Part shown: piece by piece, positions 8,701-18,039 of the stretch | Layout of the letters: each line of letters opens with the position of its first letter | Numbering within the stretch: position 1 is the stretch's first letter | Assembly: GCA_022763385.1 (NCBI GenBank) | Contig: JALEGQ010000073.1 | Location: forward strand, 1 to 37,132 | DNA from: a bacterium | Lineage (GTDB): Bacteria; Bdellovibrionota_C; UBA2361; RFPC01 | Direction of reading: 5' to 3' | DNA length: 37,132 nucleotides | The notes under the pieces: model-generated | What the model was told of the DNA's origin: nothing | The model's database searches: none | The model's input: only the letters and a program-made list of their open reading frames with translations | Position numbers and translations under genes: made by a program

Positions 8701-10197
8701 GTGAGGGATACGAGCCTCAAGCTTCCTCCTGGAGTTGAGGGAACGATTATCTCCACCCAAGTGTTCTCGAGGAAGGGAACCGATAAAGACGAGCGTTCGA
8801 TGCAGATCGAAGCGCGAGAGCAGGAGCGACTGGAAGGAGATTACCGTGACGAAATCAACGTTATTCGTGACGCTGCCCTGAAAGAGATTCAGGAGCTTCT
8901 CGGTGGAAAGACGACCACCGCACGACTCGTTGACGAGAATCGGTCTGAGCTCATTGGGAAGGGAGTAGAGCTGACCTCAGAGGTGCTTGCCGCTATTCCA
9001 TTTGAGTATCAGCGAGATATCCAGATTGGAGACGAAACTCTTCAAGAGAGAATCAACCAGATCGTGGTTCGAACGGGTCAGCTTATGAACAGTAAGCGGG
9101 CCGTGTTGAATGAAAAGATTGCTCGCTTGAAAGAGGGAGATGAGCTGGCGCCTGGTGTTATCAAGATGGTGAAGGTGTTTATCGCCATCAAGCGAAAGAT
9201 TCAGGTTGGTGACAAACTCGCTGGACGGCACGGAAACAAAGGGGTTCTCTCTCGGATCGTTCCGCAAGAGGATATGCCGTATCTCGATGATGGTACCCCG
9301 GTTGACGTGGTTCTCAATCCGCTCGGTGTTCCGTCACGGATGAATATTGGTCAGATCCTCGAAACGCATCTTGGGTGGGCCTCGTGGAATGTTGGCCGAA
9401 CACTTCGCCGTGAACTCGATAAGGTGATTGATCCGATATCGGGGGCAAAGCGTTCGGAAGCGACTGCTGAACTGAAGAAAGAAGTTGCTTCAACAGTTCG
9501 AGAGCTTCTCGGAAAGGTGATGACGAGCGATAAGGATCAGGCGCTCATCTCAAAACTTTCGGATGATGATGCCCTTGAGCTCGGTCGTCGTGAGATGAAG
9601 GGAGTGCATTTTGCCACGCCGGTATTCGATGCTGCGACCGAGGACGATATCGGTGCGATGCTCGAATTGACGGGACAGAATCCGAATGGACAGGTTCAGC
9701 TCTATGACGGCCGCACAGGTGAGGCCTTTAAAGAGCAGGTGACGGTCGGGGTAATGCATGTCTTGAAGCTCGACCACCTTGTGGATGATAAGATTCACGC
9801 ACGCTCAATCGGACCGTACTCGCTCGTTACTCAGCAGCCACTTGGTGGTAAGGCTCAGTTCGGGGGGCAACGCCTCGGAGAGATGGAAGTTTGGGCGCTC
9901 TATGCGTATGGCGCAGCCTATACACTCCAAGAGTTCCTCACGGTCAAGTCTGATGACGTGAGTGGGCGAACGAGGATGTATGAGTCGATCGTAAAGGGAG
10001 AGCACGTCCTCGAGCCGGGACTCCCTGAATCGTTCAACGTCATGATGAAGGAGCTGCAATCTCTTGGTCTCAATATCGAGCTCGTTGAAGAAGATAGCGA
10101 GGAAGACTTTGAGGGAGAGGAGGAGCAAGGCTCTTCCGAGGCAGGGTCTTCTGAGGCGGGACAGGTTGATGCCCAGCCAGAAGTCGCGGCTGGATAG
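5701..10197 (+). CDS. rpoB: DNA-directed RNA polymerase subunit beta
   Basis: RpoB forms one half of the RNA polymerase active cleft. The 1498-residue protein is complete and has the rifampicin-pocket sequence [20 protein letters not shown] (from about residue 594) with the usual sensitive residues, then [17 protein letters not shown], the [10 protein letters not shown] region, [16 protein letters not shown], and the C-terminal [19 protein letters not shown]. It is 156 residues longer than E. coli RpoB. The rifampicin region is shifted by about 87, so much of the excess lies N-terminal to it, apparently in the lineage-specific stretch of residues 240-430. A final acidic Ser/Gly/Glu tail of about 35 residues is also extra. 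The ribosome binding site is weak (AGGAT at 5686-5690). Confidence 0.98.
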   Translation: MASKLKTNLRLRKDYSRIEEIAEIPHLLAIQKQSYERFLQLHVPHEERADIGLQKVFRSVFPVSDYNNTATLEFVKYDLGQPKYDVDECRDRGMTWAAPLRVTIQLVLWDVDAETGNKTLSALKEDVVYFGEIPLMTERGTFLVNGTERVIVSQLHRSPGVFFGHDDGKSHISGKLLYSARIIPYRGSWIDLEFDIKDILHVRIDRRRKLNVTVLLRALGYSADEVLSEFYRTDKITFGKRGVVTKDFIPEQLEGQRAFKEVKSGTKVLCKKGGKYNRAVLRRMKEAGVKQVEIDPDAITGMVVADTVMQAEDDIVHPTSGEILVDAGELLIGWDVIKERFAETIDKLSEDKVRELLEDLDVLIYAGEELTPDKVNAKGEVVEQGTLSLLLSQGIETIRVLYLEENDIGNALLKTLLTDKMDADREDLYARLSGQAVTDSLVEIYRRLRPGDPPRPETAAATFQNLFFNEERYDLSDIGRYKLNHKLYVAQGKEAPALDLGTLTKNDILESVRYLLNLRNATDPVRYTVDDIDHLGNRRIRAVGELIENQFRIGLVRMERAVKERMGMQDIDSLVPQDLINYKPVAAVVKEFFGSSQLSQFMDQTNPLSEVTHKRRLSALGPGGLTRDRAGFEVRDVNPTHYGRICPIETPEGPNIGLISSLATYARVNEFGFLETPYRVVDNSGSVTSDIVYLSALEEERETIAQASADLTKSGKFEAPAVQARDRGEFVLADPENVTKMDVSPKQIVSVAASLIPFLENDDANRALMGSNMQRQAVPCLRTQAPVVGTGMERVVARDSGATVVAKRPGKIVSVDSDRIVVRANKTSDDPLDTGVDIYNLIKYRRSNQDTCITQRPIVRPGEKVDKNEILADGPSTDMGELALGQNVLVAFMPWNGYNFEDSILINENLVKDDVFTSIHVEEFECVARDTKLGKEEITRDIPNVGEEALKNLDESGIIRIGAEVAPGDILVGKITPKSETQLSPEEKLLRAIFGEKAGEVRDTSLKLPPGVEGTIISTQVFSRKGTDKDERSMQIEAREQERLEGDYRDEINVIRDAALKEIQELLGGKTTTARLVDENRSELIGKGVELTSEVLAAIPFEYQRDIQIGDETLQERINQIVVRTGQLMNSKRAVLNEKIARLKEGDELAPGVIKMVKVFIAIKRKIQVGDKLAGRHGNKGVLSRIVPQEDMPYLDDGTPVDVVLNPLGVPSRMNIGQILETHLGWASWNVGRTLRRELDKVIDPISGAKRSEATAELKKEVASTVRELLGKVMTSDKDQALISKLSDDDALELGRREMKGVHFATPVFDAATEDDIGAMLELTGQNPNGQVQLYDGRTGEAFKEQVTVGVMHVLKLDHLVDDKIHARSIGPYSLVTQQPLGGKAQFGGQRLGEMEVWALYAYGAAYTLQEFLTVKSDDVSGRTRMYESIVKGEHVLEPGLPESFNVMMKELQSLGLNIELVEEDSEEDFEGEEEQGSSEAGSSEAGQVDAQPEVAAG

Positions 10198-10223
10198 AAA
10201 AAACGCCACGCAGTCCTGTCCGA

Positions 10224-10249
10224 GCAAGGTGCTTTGAAGGCAAGGTGCT
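10224..10249 (+). repeat. Short direct repeat after rpoB
   Basis: GCAAGGTGCT is found at 10224-10233 and again at 10240-10249, a 16-base period. It lies between the rpoB stop and the strong rpoB-rpoC hairpin. Confidence 0.75.
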
Positions 10250-10265
10250 GTGAGAGAAGCTGGTG

Positions 10266-10305
10266 TCCTCCGGGATACTCCCGACAGTGGGAGTATCCCG
10301 GAGGA
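10266..10305 (+). promoter_or_regulatory. Perfect 17-bp hairpin between rpoB and rpoC
   Basis: TCCTCCGGGATACTCCC (10266-10282) pairs without mismatch with 10289-10305 around the loop GACAGT. No T-run follows, so it does not look like a standard intrinsic terminator. It could be an RNase III processing site, an mRNA-stabilising element or a partial attenuator that tunes rpoC relative to rpoB. A tiny frame ATG-to-TGA of eight codons (10320-10346, MSGRSRTY) lies between it and rpoC, and its stop overlaps the rpoC ribosome binding site. Confidence 0.9.
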
Positions 10306-10358
10306 GAAAGAAGATTTTAATGAGCGGCAGAAGCCGTACTTACTGAGGGAAACAACGC

Positions 10359-13300
10359 ATGGACGATCTCTTTAGTTTATTCGAAAAACCAAAGAATCCC
10401 GTAAAATTTAACGCGCTTAAGATATCTCTTGCGAGCCCAGAGAAGATCCGGAGCTGGTCGTTCGGTGAGGTGACAAAGCCAGAAACGATTAACTACCGCA
10501 CGTTAAAGCCGGAACGTGATGGTCTCTTTTGTGCGAAGATCTTTGGTCCGGTCAAGGACTATGAGTGTATCTGTGGGAAGTACAAGCGGCTCCGTCACCG
10601 TGGTGTCGTGTGCGAGAAGTGCGGTGTTGAGGTCATCCAGTCAAAGGTTCGACGAGAGCGAATTGGTCACATTGAGCTCGCTTGTCCGGTCGCCCATATC
10701 TGGTTTTTGAAGAGTTTGCCGAGTCGCATTGCCACAACGATTGATACTACTCTCCGAGACCTGGAGAAGGTGCTGTATTTCGAGAACTATATCGTTACTG
10801 ACCCCGGAGAGACCGAGTTAGAGTACGGGGAGCTGCTCTCTGAAAAGGATTACCGCTCACTGCGTACCGAGCATGGAAGTTCTTTTGAGGCTGGCATGGG
10901 GGCCGATACGGTTTTCAAAATGCTTCAAAATATTGATGTTGAGCATGAGTGTCAGAAGCTTCGACAGGACCTTCTAGATGTTACGTCTGAGGCGAAACGA
11001 AAAAAGTATACCAAGCGTCTGAAGGTGCTCTCGTCATTTCTTCGGAGTGGAAACAAGCCCGAGTGGATGATTCTTACCGTCATTCCGGTGATTCCGCCGG
11101 ATCTTCGCCCGCTGGTTCCACTTGATGGAGGCCGGTTTGCAACGAGTGATCTCAACGATCTCTATCGACGAGTCATTAACCGAAATAATCGTCTGAAGCG
11201 TCTTATCGAATTAAGCGCTCCTGATATCATCGTTCGCAATGAAAAGCGGATGTTGCAGGAGTCTGTTGATGCTCTCTTTGATAACGGGCGGAGAGGACGG
11301 ACGATTACTGGTCCAAATAAGCGACCACTGAAGTCTTTGAGTGATATGCTCAAGGGGAAGGGAGGGCGTTTTCGCCAGAACCTTCTCGGGAAGCGGGTTG
11401 ATTATTCTGGCCGTTCGGTGATCGTTATTGGCCCCGAGATGCGACTCCACCAGTGTGGTTTGCCGAAGAAGATGGCGCTCGAACTCTTCAAGCCATTTAT
11501 CTACAACAAGCTCGAAGAGCGCGGCTATGTGACGACCATTAAGTCTGCGAAGAAGATGGTTGAGAAGCAGAAGCCAGTGGTATGGGATATTCTTGATGAG
11601 GTGATCAAGGAACACCCCGTGCTATTGAACCGAGCACCAACCCTTCACCGACTTGGAATTCAGGCGTTTGAGCCGCTTCTCATTGAAGGAAAGGCTATTC
11701 GGCTGCACCCGCTCGTGTGTACGGCGTTCAACGCTGACTTTGATGGTGACCAGATGGCGGTGCACGTTCCGCTCTCGATTGAGGCACAGGTTGAGTCGCG
11801 GGTGCTGATGATGTCGACGAATAACATCTTGAGCCCTGCGAGTGGGAAGCCGATCATCGTTCCATCGCAAGATATCGTTCTTGGCCTCTACTACATGACT
11901 CGCGAACGTCCTTTCGCGAAGGGAGAAGGGCGAGTGTTCTCTGGTTTTGAGGAGCTGCACCTCGCTTGGGAGTCTGGGGATATCGACCTCCAGGCGAAAG
12001 TAAAGTGTCGTATTAAGGGCGATATCTTCGATACCACCGTTGGAAGGGTATTGTTGTACGGCCTCTGCCCGGACGTTCTTCCGTTCTCACTCTTTAACAA
12101 GGTGATGAAGAAGAAGGATATTTCAGGACTGATCGATGAGTGCTTTCGGGTCTCCGGAAACAAGGCAACGGTGTTGCTCTGTGACCGGTTGAAGGATGTG
12201 GGATATCGTTTTGCGACGATCGCGGGGATTAGTATCGGCATTAAGGATATGGCGATCCCGCAGTCGAAGTCCGAAACCCTTGAGGCTGCTGATGATAAGG
12301 TGGCAGAGATTGAGGGGCAGTATCAGGAAGGTCTGATAACGGCTGGGGAACGGTATAACAAGGTGATCGATATCTGGTCCGACGTTACTGACCGGATCAC
12401 CGATGACCTGATGCAGAATATCTCGACGGAGAAGTTTGCTGGGGAAGGAGGGGAGCGAGAGGGAGCCTCCTTTAACTCGATTTTTATCATGGCGGATTCC
12501 GGCGCTCGTGGTTCGACGCAGCAGATTCGACAGCTCGGTGGGATGAGAGGACTGATGGCGAAGCCGGATGGTTCTATCATCGAGCAGCCGATTAAGGCGA
12601 ATCTCCGTGAGGGACTCAGCGTTCTCCAGTACTTCGTTTCTACGCACGGTGCCCGAAAAGGTCTCGCCGATACCGCTTTGAAGACGGCAAACTCTGGGTA
12701 TTTGACGAGAAGACTCGTTGACGTTTCCCAGGACTGCATCGTCACCGCTGAAGATTGCGGCACGGCGAATGGGGTAGAGATGACTGCTCTCGTCGAGGGT
12801 GGAGAAGAGATCGAATCGCTGACGAATCGAATTCTTGGAAGAATCGCTGCAGAAGACATCTATGATCCGATTACGAACGAGATTCTTGTTGCTCGATCTC
12901 AAGAGATCGACGAAGAGAAGTGCGCTCAGATAAACGAGGCAGGTATTGATGCGGTAACGATACGTTCACCCCTCACCTGTGAGACCGAGCGCGGAATCTG
13001 TGTGCTCTGCTATGGACGAGATCTCGCGCGAGGGCACGTTGTGAACATCGGGGAAGCCGTGGGTGTCATTGCAGCCCAGTCTATTGGTGAGCCTGGAACG
13101 CAGCTGACGATGAGAACTTTTCACATCGGTGGTACCGCTTCAGGAAAATCCGCCCAGTCGTCGTTGGAGACGAGGTTTCCCGGGGTTGTTCGCCTTGAGG
13201 GTGCTCGCCTCGCCGTTCGGCGTGATGGTTCTCAGGTCGTGATGAGTCGGAAGAGTGAGCTTGTCATCGTCGATGAGGGCGACGGGAGCCGTGAGAAGGA

Positions 13301-14480
13301 GCGTCACCAGCTCGTATACGGTTCGCGACTCCACGTGAAGGAAGGCGAAGAGGTTGCTGCTGGGCAGGTCGTCTCCGAATGGGATCCATTTACCATCCCA
13401 ATTCTCTCTGAGGTCGCTGGCCGAGTTGAGTGGCAGGATGTGAATGAGCAGACCATGGAAGAGCGGACCGATGAGCGGACCGGTTTCGCGGAGCGAGAGA
13501 TCGTTCAGGCGAAGTCGAAGTCTGCGGATCTGAAGCCACGGGTGGTGATCTACGGAGAAGACGGCCAGACCAAGGTCTACAACCTTCCTGTCGGGGTTCG
13601 CCTCGTAGTCGAGCACAATGCTGACATCGATGCTGGTGATGTTATTGCAAAGCGAGAGCGAGCAACTACCAAAACGAAGGATATTACTGGTGGTCTGCCG
13701 AGAGTTGTTGAACTCTTTGAAGCACGGAAGCCGAAAGACCCTGCTGTTATTGCAGATGTGGACGGGACGATTGACTTCGGGGAAGATTCTCGTGGGAAAC
13801 GGCGGATGATCCTTACTCCTGAGTATGGGGATCCGGTTGAGTACCTCGTTCCGAAGACGAAGCATATCGGGGTGCAGAAGGGAGATTCCGTGAAGGCAGG
13901 GGAAGCGCTTACTGATGGTGCTACCAACCCGCACGATATCCTCCGGATTGATGGCGAACATGCGCTGGCCGCATATCTCGTTAACGAGATACAGGAGATC
14001 TATCGACTCCAGGGGGTGCGCATTAACGATAAGCACATCGAGGTGATCGTTCGTCAGATGCTTCGTCGCGTGATGATCGCAGAGATCGGAGACAGTCGAT
14101 TCCTTCCTGGTGTTCACGAAGATCGGTTCGCCGTGATGCGAGAGAATGAGCAGCTTATTGCGGAAGGAAAGCAACCCGCCGTGTACGAGCCGCTCCTCCT
14201 CGGAATTACCAAGGCAGCGCTTGCAACAGACTCTTTTATCTCTGCGGCGAGTTTCCAGGAGACAACCAAGGTGCTTACCGAGGCCTCTATTAACGGTGCC
14301 GTTGATGGCCTCGATGGACTGAAAGAGAACGTTATCATGGGGGGACTCATTCCGGCCGGGTCGGGAATTGACCTCTACACTTCTCGAGATATTAAGGTTG
14401 AGGGCGAAGAGGAAGAGGAGCAGACCGAAGATTTTCGCATCGGTCAGACCTCCCTTGAGTCACTCGCTGGACTCTTGTAG
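10359..14480 (+). CDS. rpoC: DNA-directed RNA polymerase subunit beta-prime
   Basis: RpoC holds the catalytic magnesium. The 1373-residue protein carries the N-terminal zinc site ([20 protein letters not shown]), the catalytic NADFDGDQ at residues 458-464 (aspartates 460, 462, 464, the same numbers as in E. coli), the bridge-helix/trigger-loop area including [20 protein letters not shown], and the second zinc site ending [16 protein letters not shown]. Length is close to E. coli (1407). GAGGGA at 10345-10350 provides a good ribosome binding site before ATG 10359. It ends in TAG and is followed by a strong hairpin that closes the rif operon. Confidence 0.98.
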   Translation: MDDLFSLFEKPKNPVKFNALKISLASPEKIRSWSFGEVTKPETINYRTLKPERDGLFCAKIFGPVKDYECICGKYKRLRHRGVVCEKCGVEVIQSKVRRERIGHIELACPVAHIWFLKSLPSRIATTIDTTLRDLEKVLYFENYIVTDPGETELEYGELLSEKDYRSLRTEHGSSFEAGMGADTVFKMLQNIDVEHECQKLRQDLLDVTSEAKRKKYTKRLKVLSSFLRSGNKPEWMILTVIPVIPPDLRPLVPLDGGRFATSDLNDLYRRVINRNNRLKRLIELSAPDIIVRNEKRMLQESVDALFDNGRRGRTITGPNKRPLKSLSDMLKGKGGRFRQNLLGKRVDYSGRSVIVIGPEMRLHQCGLPKKMALELFKPFIYNKLEERGYVTTIKSAKKMVEKQKPVVWDILDEVIKEHPVLLNRAPTLHRLGIQAFEPLLIEGKAIRLHPLVCTAFNADFDGDQMAVHVPLSIEAQVESRVLMMSTNNILSPASGKPIIVPSQDIVLGLYYMTRERPFAKGEGRVFSGFEELHLAWESGDIDLQAKVKCRIKGDIFDTTVGRVLLYGLCPDVLPFSLFNKVMKKKDISGLIDECFRVSGNKATVLLCDRLKDVGYRFATIAGISIGIKDMAIPQSKSETLEAADDKVAEIEGQYQEGLITAGERYNKVIDIWSDVTDRITDDLMQNISTEKFAGEGGEREGASFNSIFIMADSGARGSTQQIRQLGGMRGLMAKPDGSIIEQPIKANLREGLSVLQYFVSTHGARKGLADTALKTANSGYLTRRLVDVSQDCIVTAEDCGTANGVEMTALVEGGEEIESLTNRILGRIAAEDIYDPITNEILVARSQEIDEEKCAQINEAGIDAVTIRSPLTCETERGICVLCYGRDLARGHVVNIGEAVGVIAAQSIGEPGTQLTMRTFHIGGTASGKSAQSSLETRFPGVVRLEGARLAVRRDGSQVVMSRKSELVIVDEGDGSREKERHQLVYGSRLHVKEGEEVAAGQVVSEWDPFTIPILSEVAGRVEWQDVNEQTMEERTDERTGFAEREIVQAKSKSADLKPRVVIYGEDGQTKVYNLPVGVRLVVEHNADIDAGDVIAKRERATTKTKDITGGLPRVVELFEARKPKDPAVIADVDGTIDFGEDSRGKRRMILTPEYGDPVEYLVPKTKHIGVQKGDSVKAGEALTDGATNPHDILRIDGEHALAAYLVNEIQEIYRLQGVRINDKHIEVIVRQMLRRVMIAEIGDSRFLPGVHEDRFAVMRENEQLIAEGKQPAVYEPLLLGITKAALATDSFISAASFQETTKVLTEASINGAVDGLDGLKENVIMGGLIPAGSGIDLYTSRDIKVEGEEEEEQTEDFRIGQTSLESLAGLL

Positions 14481-14520
14481 AGCTGGCGTTCCCGACAGGT
14501 TGGGAAGGGGCGCGCCGCTG

Positions 14521-14560
14521 GAACTCTGCCTTGCTCGTTTAGGTGAGCAAGGCAGAGTTC
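14521..14560 (+). terminator. 16-bp hairpin after rpoC
   Basis: GAACTCTGCCTTGCTC (14521-14536) pairs perfectly with 14545-14560 across an 8-base loop. It lies 40 bases after the rpoC stop. No T-run follows, so it may act as a 3'-end processing or stabilising structure rather than a classic terminator. Confidence 0.7.
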
Positions 14561-14577
14561 TCTAAGGACGATTGTGG

Positions 14578-17343
14578 ATGGAGCTTGAGATCTTCTCTGC
14601 ATACCTGGGCCGATTTCATCCAGCCATTGTTCACTTTCCTATTAGCTGTATTGTTTTTGCGTGTCTTGCCGAGCTTCTCTCGTGGTATTACGGGGGTACC
14701 TTTCAACCGATCAAGTGTTCTCGCGCGAGAGAGCGTTCAGAGAAATGGAGGAGTTTTTCTCGACTCCTTCTTGCTACGGGCCTTCTCTCTACGGTTATTG
14801 CCGCTCTTCTCGGGTTCCTGAACGCCTCTGATCAAACTTTTGGAGGTGGAGCCTCCGAGACACTTGCCGCACACCAGTTTTTTGCTCTCATTACCCTCGC
14901 CCTTCTGCTGGTGACCTGTTTTTTTGCGGTACGGGCAGATCGACGGCAAGAACGGTATTCCCTTCTCTTCATGCGGGGAGCTCTCCTGTGTACTGGAGGT
15001 GTTCTCCTCTATGCCTCTCATCAGGGAGGTCTTTTGGTACACGGGAGTGATTACTTCTCTGAGGTGCTCGCCAGAAGTCGTCCTCCTCAACCGCTCGCTC
15101 AACCGAGAGCCGAGTATTCTCGCGCTCAACTTGCTCGACTCCCCCATCCAAACAGCGGCACGGTGCGATTTCGGGAAGATATTGCCCCTATTTTTGAGCA
15201 GCGGTGCGCCCGGTGTCATATGAATGGAAAGCGGAAGGGAGGGTTTCAGATGAACTCTCGGGCCGATCTTCTCCGTGGTGGAAAGGAGGGCCCCGCTGTC
15301 GTTCTTGGGAGGAGTGAAGAGAGTGCTCTTATCCATCTAGTGGCTGGGCTTGAGCCAGATCGTCTTATGCCGGAGAAGGGAGAGCTCCTGACCGATCTTG
15401 AGATCGGCATGCTCCGTCGGTGGATAGATGATGGGATGCCTTGGGATGAAGAGGAGGGGAGTGTTGCTGCGCCGCAGACAGTGAGCAGGCGGAAGGGGGC
15501 GGAGGAGATGCTTTCTCCCGTTCGTCCGCCGAGCTGTGTTCCGTGTCAGGAGAAGTCGAATGCCATTGATCGGTTTTTGGCGTTTTCTGAGACAAAAAAC
15601 AACGTGTCCTCAGAATCTCTTGTCTCTGAATCTCGTTTTGTTCGTCGACTCTATCTCGATATCTTGGGTCGTCTTCCGACCCGTCTTGAACAGCGGGAGG
15701 CAGTGGCACGGGTGTCCCGAGGGGAGGAGCAAGAGCTGGTAGCGCAGCTCTTCAGCCGGCACGAGGAATATGCCATGGCATGGCTGCCTTTTTGGAATGA
15801 CCTTCTTCGAAATGACTATACGGGGCCGGGTTTTAGCCAGAAAAACCCGAAGCGAAGAAGAAAGACGATTACCAATTTTCTGCTTGAGTCACTTCGCGAA
15901 AACATGCCGTACGATCTTCTTGTTCGGAAACTGATTGCCCCGGATCGTCACTCTGTTGGCTTTATTCGGGGGATTCTTTGGCCAGGTGATGTCGGTCCGA
16001 ATGAGCGTCCTGAGATGCAAGCTGCTCAGAATGTTGGTCAGGTATTCCTTGGCATTAATCTCAAGTGTGCCTCGTGTCACGATAGCTTTACGAGTTCGTG
16101 GAAATTGAAAGATTCGTATGCGCTTGCCAGTGTCTTTGCCGAAGAACCCCTTGAGATCTTTGAATGTGGGAAGTCGCACGGTGAGAAGGCAGCACCTCGC
16201 TTTCTCTTTCCGGAGCTGAATACTGTTCGAGATGGTGCTCGACGGAAGCAGCGACTGGTGCAGCTCGGCCGAGATCTCACCGATCCCGAGAATGGCCGTT
16301 TTGCGAAAAACTTTGTGAATCGGATCTGGGCAAAGCTCTTCGGTCGTGGGTTTGTCGAGCCACTTGATGAGATGGTTGGCCTCGGTTGGGATGAGGACCT
16401 TTTTCGATGGTTGGCAACGAGCTTTGTCCAACACGGCTACGATATTCAGTGGCTTCTCACGCAGATCGTGACGAGCGAGGCGTATCGGAGAGAATCGCAG
16501 CCAGCATCGGAGCAGATCTTCGAACCATCACTCTCGTATCGATTTGAGGGGCCGGTCTATCGCCCTCTTCCGGCCGAAGCGGTGTTCGACTCTCTTGCGG
16601 CACTCTTTCGTGTGGGTGGTCCGTATACCGAAGGGGATCTGAAGAGAAACCTTCCGTATGTTACCAGAACAGTACGGGCGAAGCCGGGGGAGGAAGTGCG
16701 CTATCTCCTTGCTCCTCACCGAGATCTGCTCGTCTCTTTCGCCCCCTATTCAAAGCGAGGGCGGAAGAAGGTTCTCAAGAAAGAAAGTTCGGTTGCTTTT
16801 TCGGGAGCAAGACTTCGTTCGGCTCTTCGGGAATACTACTCCTTCTCAGAAGAGGGAGCGCTCCTCCTTTCGTCGGAACAGGAGACGGAGGAGCAGCTTG
16901 TTTTTTTCGGGTTGGGAACGGTGCGCTTCGCACCTCAAGTTGGCGATGATCCACGTGAGGTGACGTTGAGGGTTCAGGGATCCGTGCCACTGGAGATTCT
17001 CTTCTTTGAAAATCTTCCATCGCACGCTGCTCTCCGGGAGCATACTCCGCTCCTCGCTTCCTTCGGCCGCCCACACCGTACTCAGGTTACCTCCAGGAGG
17101 GACACTCGCTTTAGTAGTCCCAAGATCTTGGAGATCGCCACTCATCCTCACTGGGATTCTCTCGTCCGATTTATAGCGGCTGAGCTCGCTAGACGGGAAA
17201 CGCCGCTGGCAGACATTGAGCAACTTCTGGGGCGAAGCATCTCTCCGGAAGAGCGAAAACTTTTTCTCGAGCAGCTTCGAAAGGGAGGAGAGCACCTCAT
17301 CTGGAGTCTCCTTGTCTCGCCAGAATTTCTTCTTATTCAGTGA
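14578..17343 (+). CDS. Membrane-anchored PSD1/DUF1549-DUF1553 di-heme cytochrome protein
   Basis: The product (921 residues) starts with a DUF2231-like four-helix membrane domain: FHPAIVHFPI near residue 12, three more hydrophobic helices, then ASHQGGLLVHGSDYF. A planctomycete-type cytochrome domain (PSCyt1) follows, with heme motif CARCH at residues 210-214 and a late RLMPEKGELLTD...RRWIDDGMPW. Next come a DUF1549-type region (RRLYLDILGRLPT), a second CASCH motif at 497-501, and the C-terminal DUF1553/PSD1 region (FVNRIWAKLFGRGFVEPLDEM). These families are abundant in Planctomycetes and Verrucomicrobia, usually beside DUF1501 genes; their biochemical role is poorly known. Two heme-c sites and the membrane anchor suggest periplasmic electron transfer. 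ATG 14578 has AAGGA at 14564-14568. Ends in TGA, unlike most core neighbours. Confidence 0.85.
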   Translation: MELEIFSAYLGRFHPAIVHFPISCIVFACLAELLSWYYGGTFQPIKCSRARERSEKWRSFSRLLLATGLLSTVIAALLGFLNASDQTFGGGASETLAAHQFFALITLALLLVTCFFAVRADRRQERYSLLFMRGALLCTGGVLLYASHQGGLLVHGSDYFSEVLARSRPPQPLAQPRAEYSRAQLARLPHPNSGTVRFREDIAPIFEQRCARCHMNGKRKGGFQMNSRADLLRGGKEGPAVVLGRSEESALIHLVAGLEPDRLMPEKGELLTDLEIGMLRRWIDDGMPWDEEEGSVAAPQTVSRRKGAEEMLSPVRPPSCVPCQEKSNAIDRFLAFSETKNNVSSESLVSESRFVRRLYLDILGRLPTRLEQREAVARVSRGEEQELVAQLFSRHEEYAMAWLPFWNDLLRNDYTGPGFSQKNPKRRRKTITNFLLESLRENMPYDLLVRKLIAPDRHSVGFIRGILWPGDVGPNERPEMQAAQNVGQVFLGINLKCASCHDSFTSSWKLKDSYALASVFAEEPLEIFECGKSHGEKAAPRFLFPELNTVRDGARRKQRLVQLGRDLTDPENGRFAKNFVNRIWAKLFGRGFVEPLDEMVGLGWDEDLFRWLATSFVQHGYDIQWLLTQIVTSEAYRRESQPASEQIFEPSLSYRFEGPVYRPLPAEAVFDSLAALFRVGGPYTEGDLKRNLPYVTRTVRAKPGEEVRYLLAPHRDLLVSFAPYSKRGRKKVLKKESSVAFSGARLRSALREYYSFSEEGALLLSSEQETEEQLVFFGLGTVRFAPQVGDDPREVTLRVQGSVPLEILFFENLPSHAALREHTPLLASFGRPHRTQVTSRRDTRFSSPKILEIATHPHWDSLVRFIAAELARRETPLADIEQLLGRSISPEERKLFLEQLRKGGEHLIWSLLVSPEFLLIQ

Positions 17344-17448
17344 GGTTTAACATCTTGAATTTACAGCATTTTGTGGGAAATCAGCGGCCGATCTCTGAAT
17401 ATATGTGACTTTTGGCGGAGAGTCCGTCATAACTCAATTATAGTCTGG

Positions 17449-17475
17449 GACCCGAGAGAGCTTGGGTCGGTTTTT
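17449..17475 (+). terminator. Intrinsic terminator after the PSD1-type gene
   Basis: GACCCGAG (17449-17456) pairs with CTTGGGTC (17461-17468), one G-T pair, around loop AGAG, and five T residues follow at 17471-17475. It lies 105 bases after the PSD1-type stop and 35 bases before the next start, so the small pilin-like gene may need its own promoter; TATAGT at 17439-17444 is a -10-like box but lies before the terminator. Confidence 0.6.
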
Positions 17476-17510
17476 ATATACTTACATAAGGTTCACAGAA
17501 GGAATCAGTC

Positions 17511-17906
17511 ATGATGAATTCATTACGAAAAACGTATAGGTCAGCGGGACAGTACCTTGGAGCGCTTGTTGCTGCTCCGAGTAAGGTGCAGGGTCTCTCG
17601 ATGTGTTTTCTCGTGGGTATTGGTATTATCGCGCTTGGTACTGGTGAGATGTCTCTCGCTCAGACGGATCAGCGATATGACGTCCAGTACAACGATGAGC
17701 GGATCGATGAGATCATTAACGCGATATTCACCTACCTCGAGGGAAGCTTCGGGGCGCTTATCATGGTAGCGGCAGGAATTAGCGCTATTGTGAGCTCTGC
17801 TTTCGGGCAGTACAAGGCGGCCCTTGGTCTGCTCGTAGTGGCAGTGGGTGCGTTTGTTCTCCGCTCTCTTGTTGCAACGTTCTTCAACGACGAGAACATC
17901 GCATAA
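17511..17906 (+). CDS. Small VirB2/TrbC-like pilin candidate
   Basis: The 131-residue product has a long basic n-region, a hydrophobic core (LSMCFLVGIGIIALG, residues 29-43) and a likely signal-peptidase site after SLA at residue 50. The mature part of about 81 residues has a short polar segment and two membrane helices (FGALIMVAAGISAIVSSAFG and AALGLLVVAVGAFVLRSLV) split by a short loop containing Q, Y and K. That layout and length match VirB2/TrbC conjugative pilins; the resemblance is architectural and I cannot prove homology by eye. No other type IV secretion gene is present. GAAGGA lies before the ATG, and two hairpins follow the stop, so a separate, possibly abundant mRNA is likely. Confidence 0.6.
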   Translation: MMNSLRKTYRSAGQYLGALVAAPSKVQGLSMCFLVGIGIIALGTGEMSLAQTDQRYDVQYNDERIDEIINAIFTYLEGSFGALIMVAAGISAIVSSAFGQYKAALGLLVVAVGAFVLRSLVATFFNDENIA

Positions 17907-17921
17907 GGAATGGACCCATAT

Positions 17922-17946
17922 CTCTGAAGAGCGATGCTCTTCAGAG
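17922..17946 (+). promoter_or_regulatory. 11-bp hairpin after the pilin-like gene
   Basis: CTCTGAAGAGC (17922-17932) pairs perfectly with GCTCTTCAGAG (17936-17946) around a GAT loop. It starts 15 bases after the stop and precedes a second, true terminator, an arrangement often seen behind stable, abundant mRNAs. Confidence 0.75.
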
Positions 17947-17960
17947 GTGGACGTACCAGA

Positions 17961-17988
17961 AGGGAAGGCGAAAGCCTTCCCTTTTTTT
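17961..17988 (+). terminator. Intrinsic terminator of the pilin-like gene
   Basis: AGGGAAGGC (17961-17969) pairs with GCCTTCCCT (17974-17982) around a GAAA tetraloop, followed by a run of T residues to 17988. This is a textbook intrinsic terminator on the plus strand. Confidence 0.92.
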
Positions 17989-18020
17989 ATGGAGGTTCGC
18001 TATAGGCGATAGTGCAGGGC

Positions 18021-18029
18021 TGATATACT
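18021..18029 (+). promoter_or_regulatory. Extended -10 promoter just before the DUF1501 gene
   Basis: TGA followed by TATACT (18024-18029) forms an extended -10 element; the -35 region is not recognisable. Transcription would start near 18036, only a few bases before the ATG at 18040, so the mRNA may be nearly leaderless. No good ribosome binding site is visible, which agrees. Confidence 0.45.
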
Positions 18030-18039
18030 GTATCGTGAC

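Noticed and set aside
7765-8760. A 331-codon minus-strand frame inside rpoB
   Set aside because: Antisense shadow of a strongly conserved gene; no protein family recognised.
13140-14174. A 344-codon minus-strand frame inside rpoC
   Set aside because: Antisense shadow of rpoC caused by codon bias; nothing recognisable.
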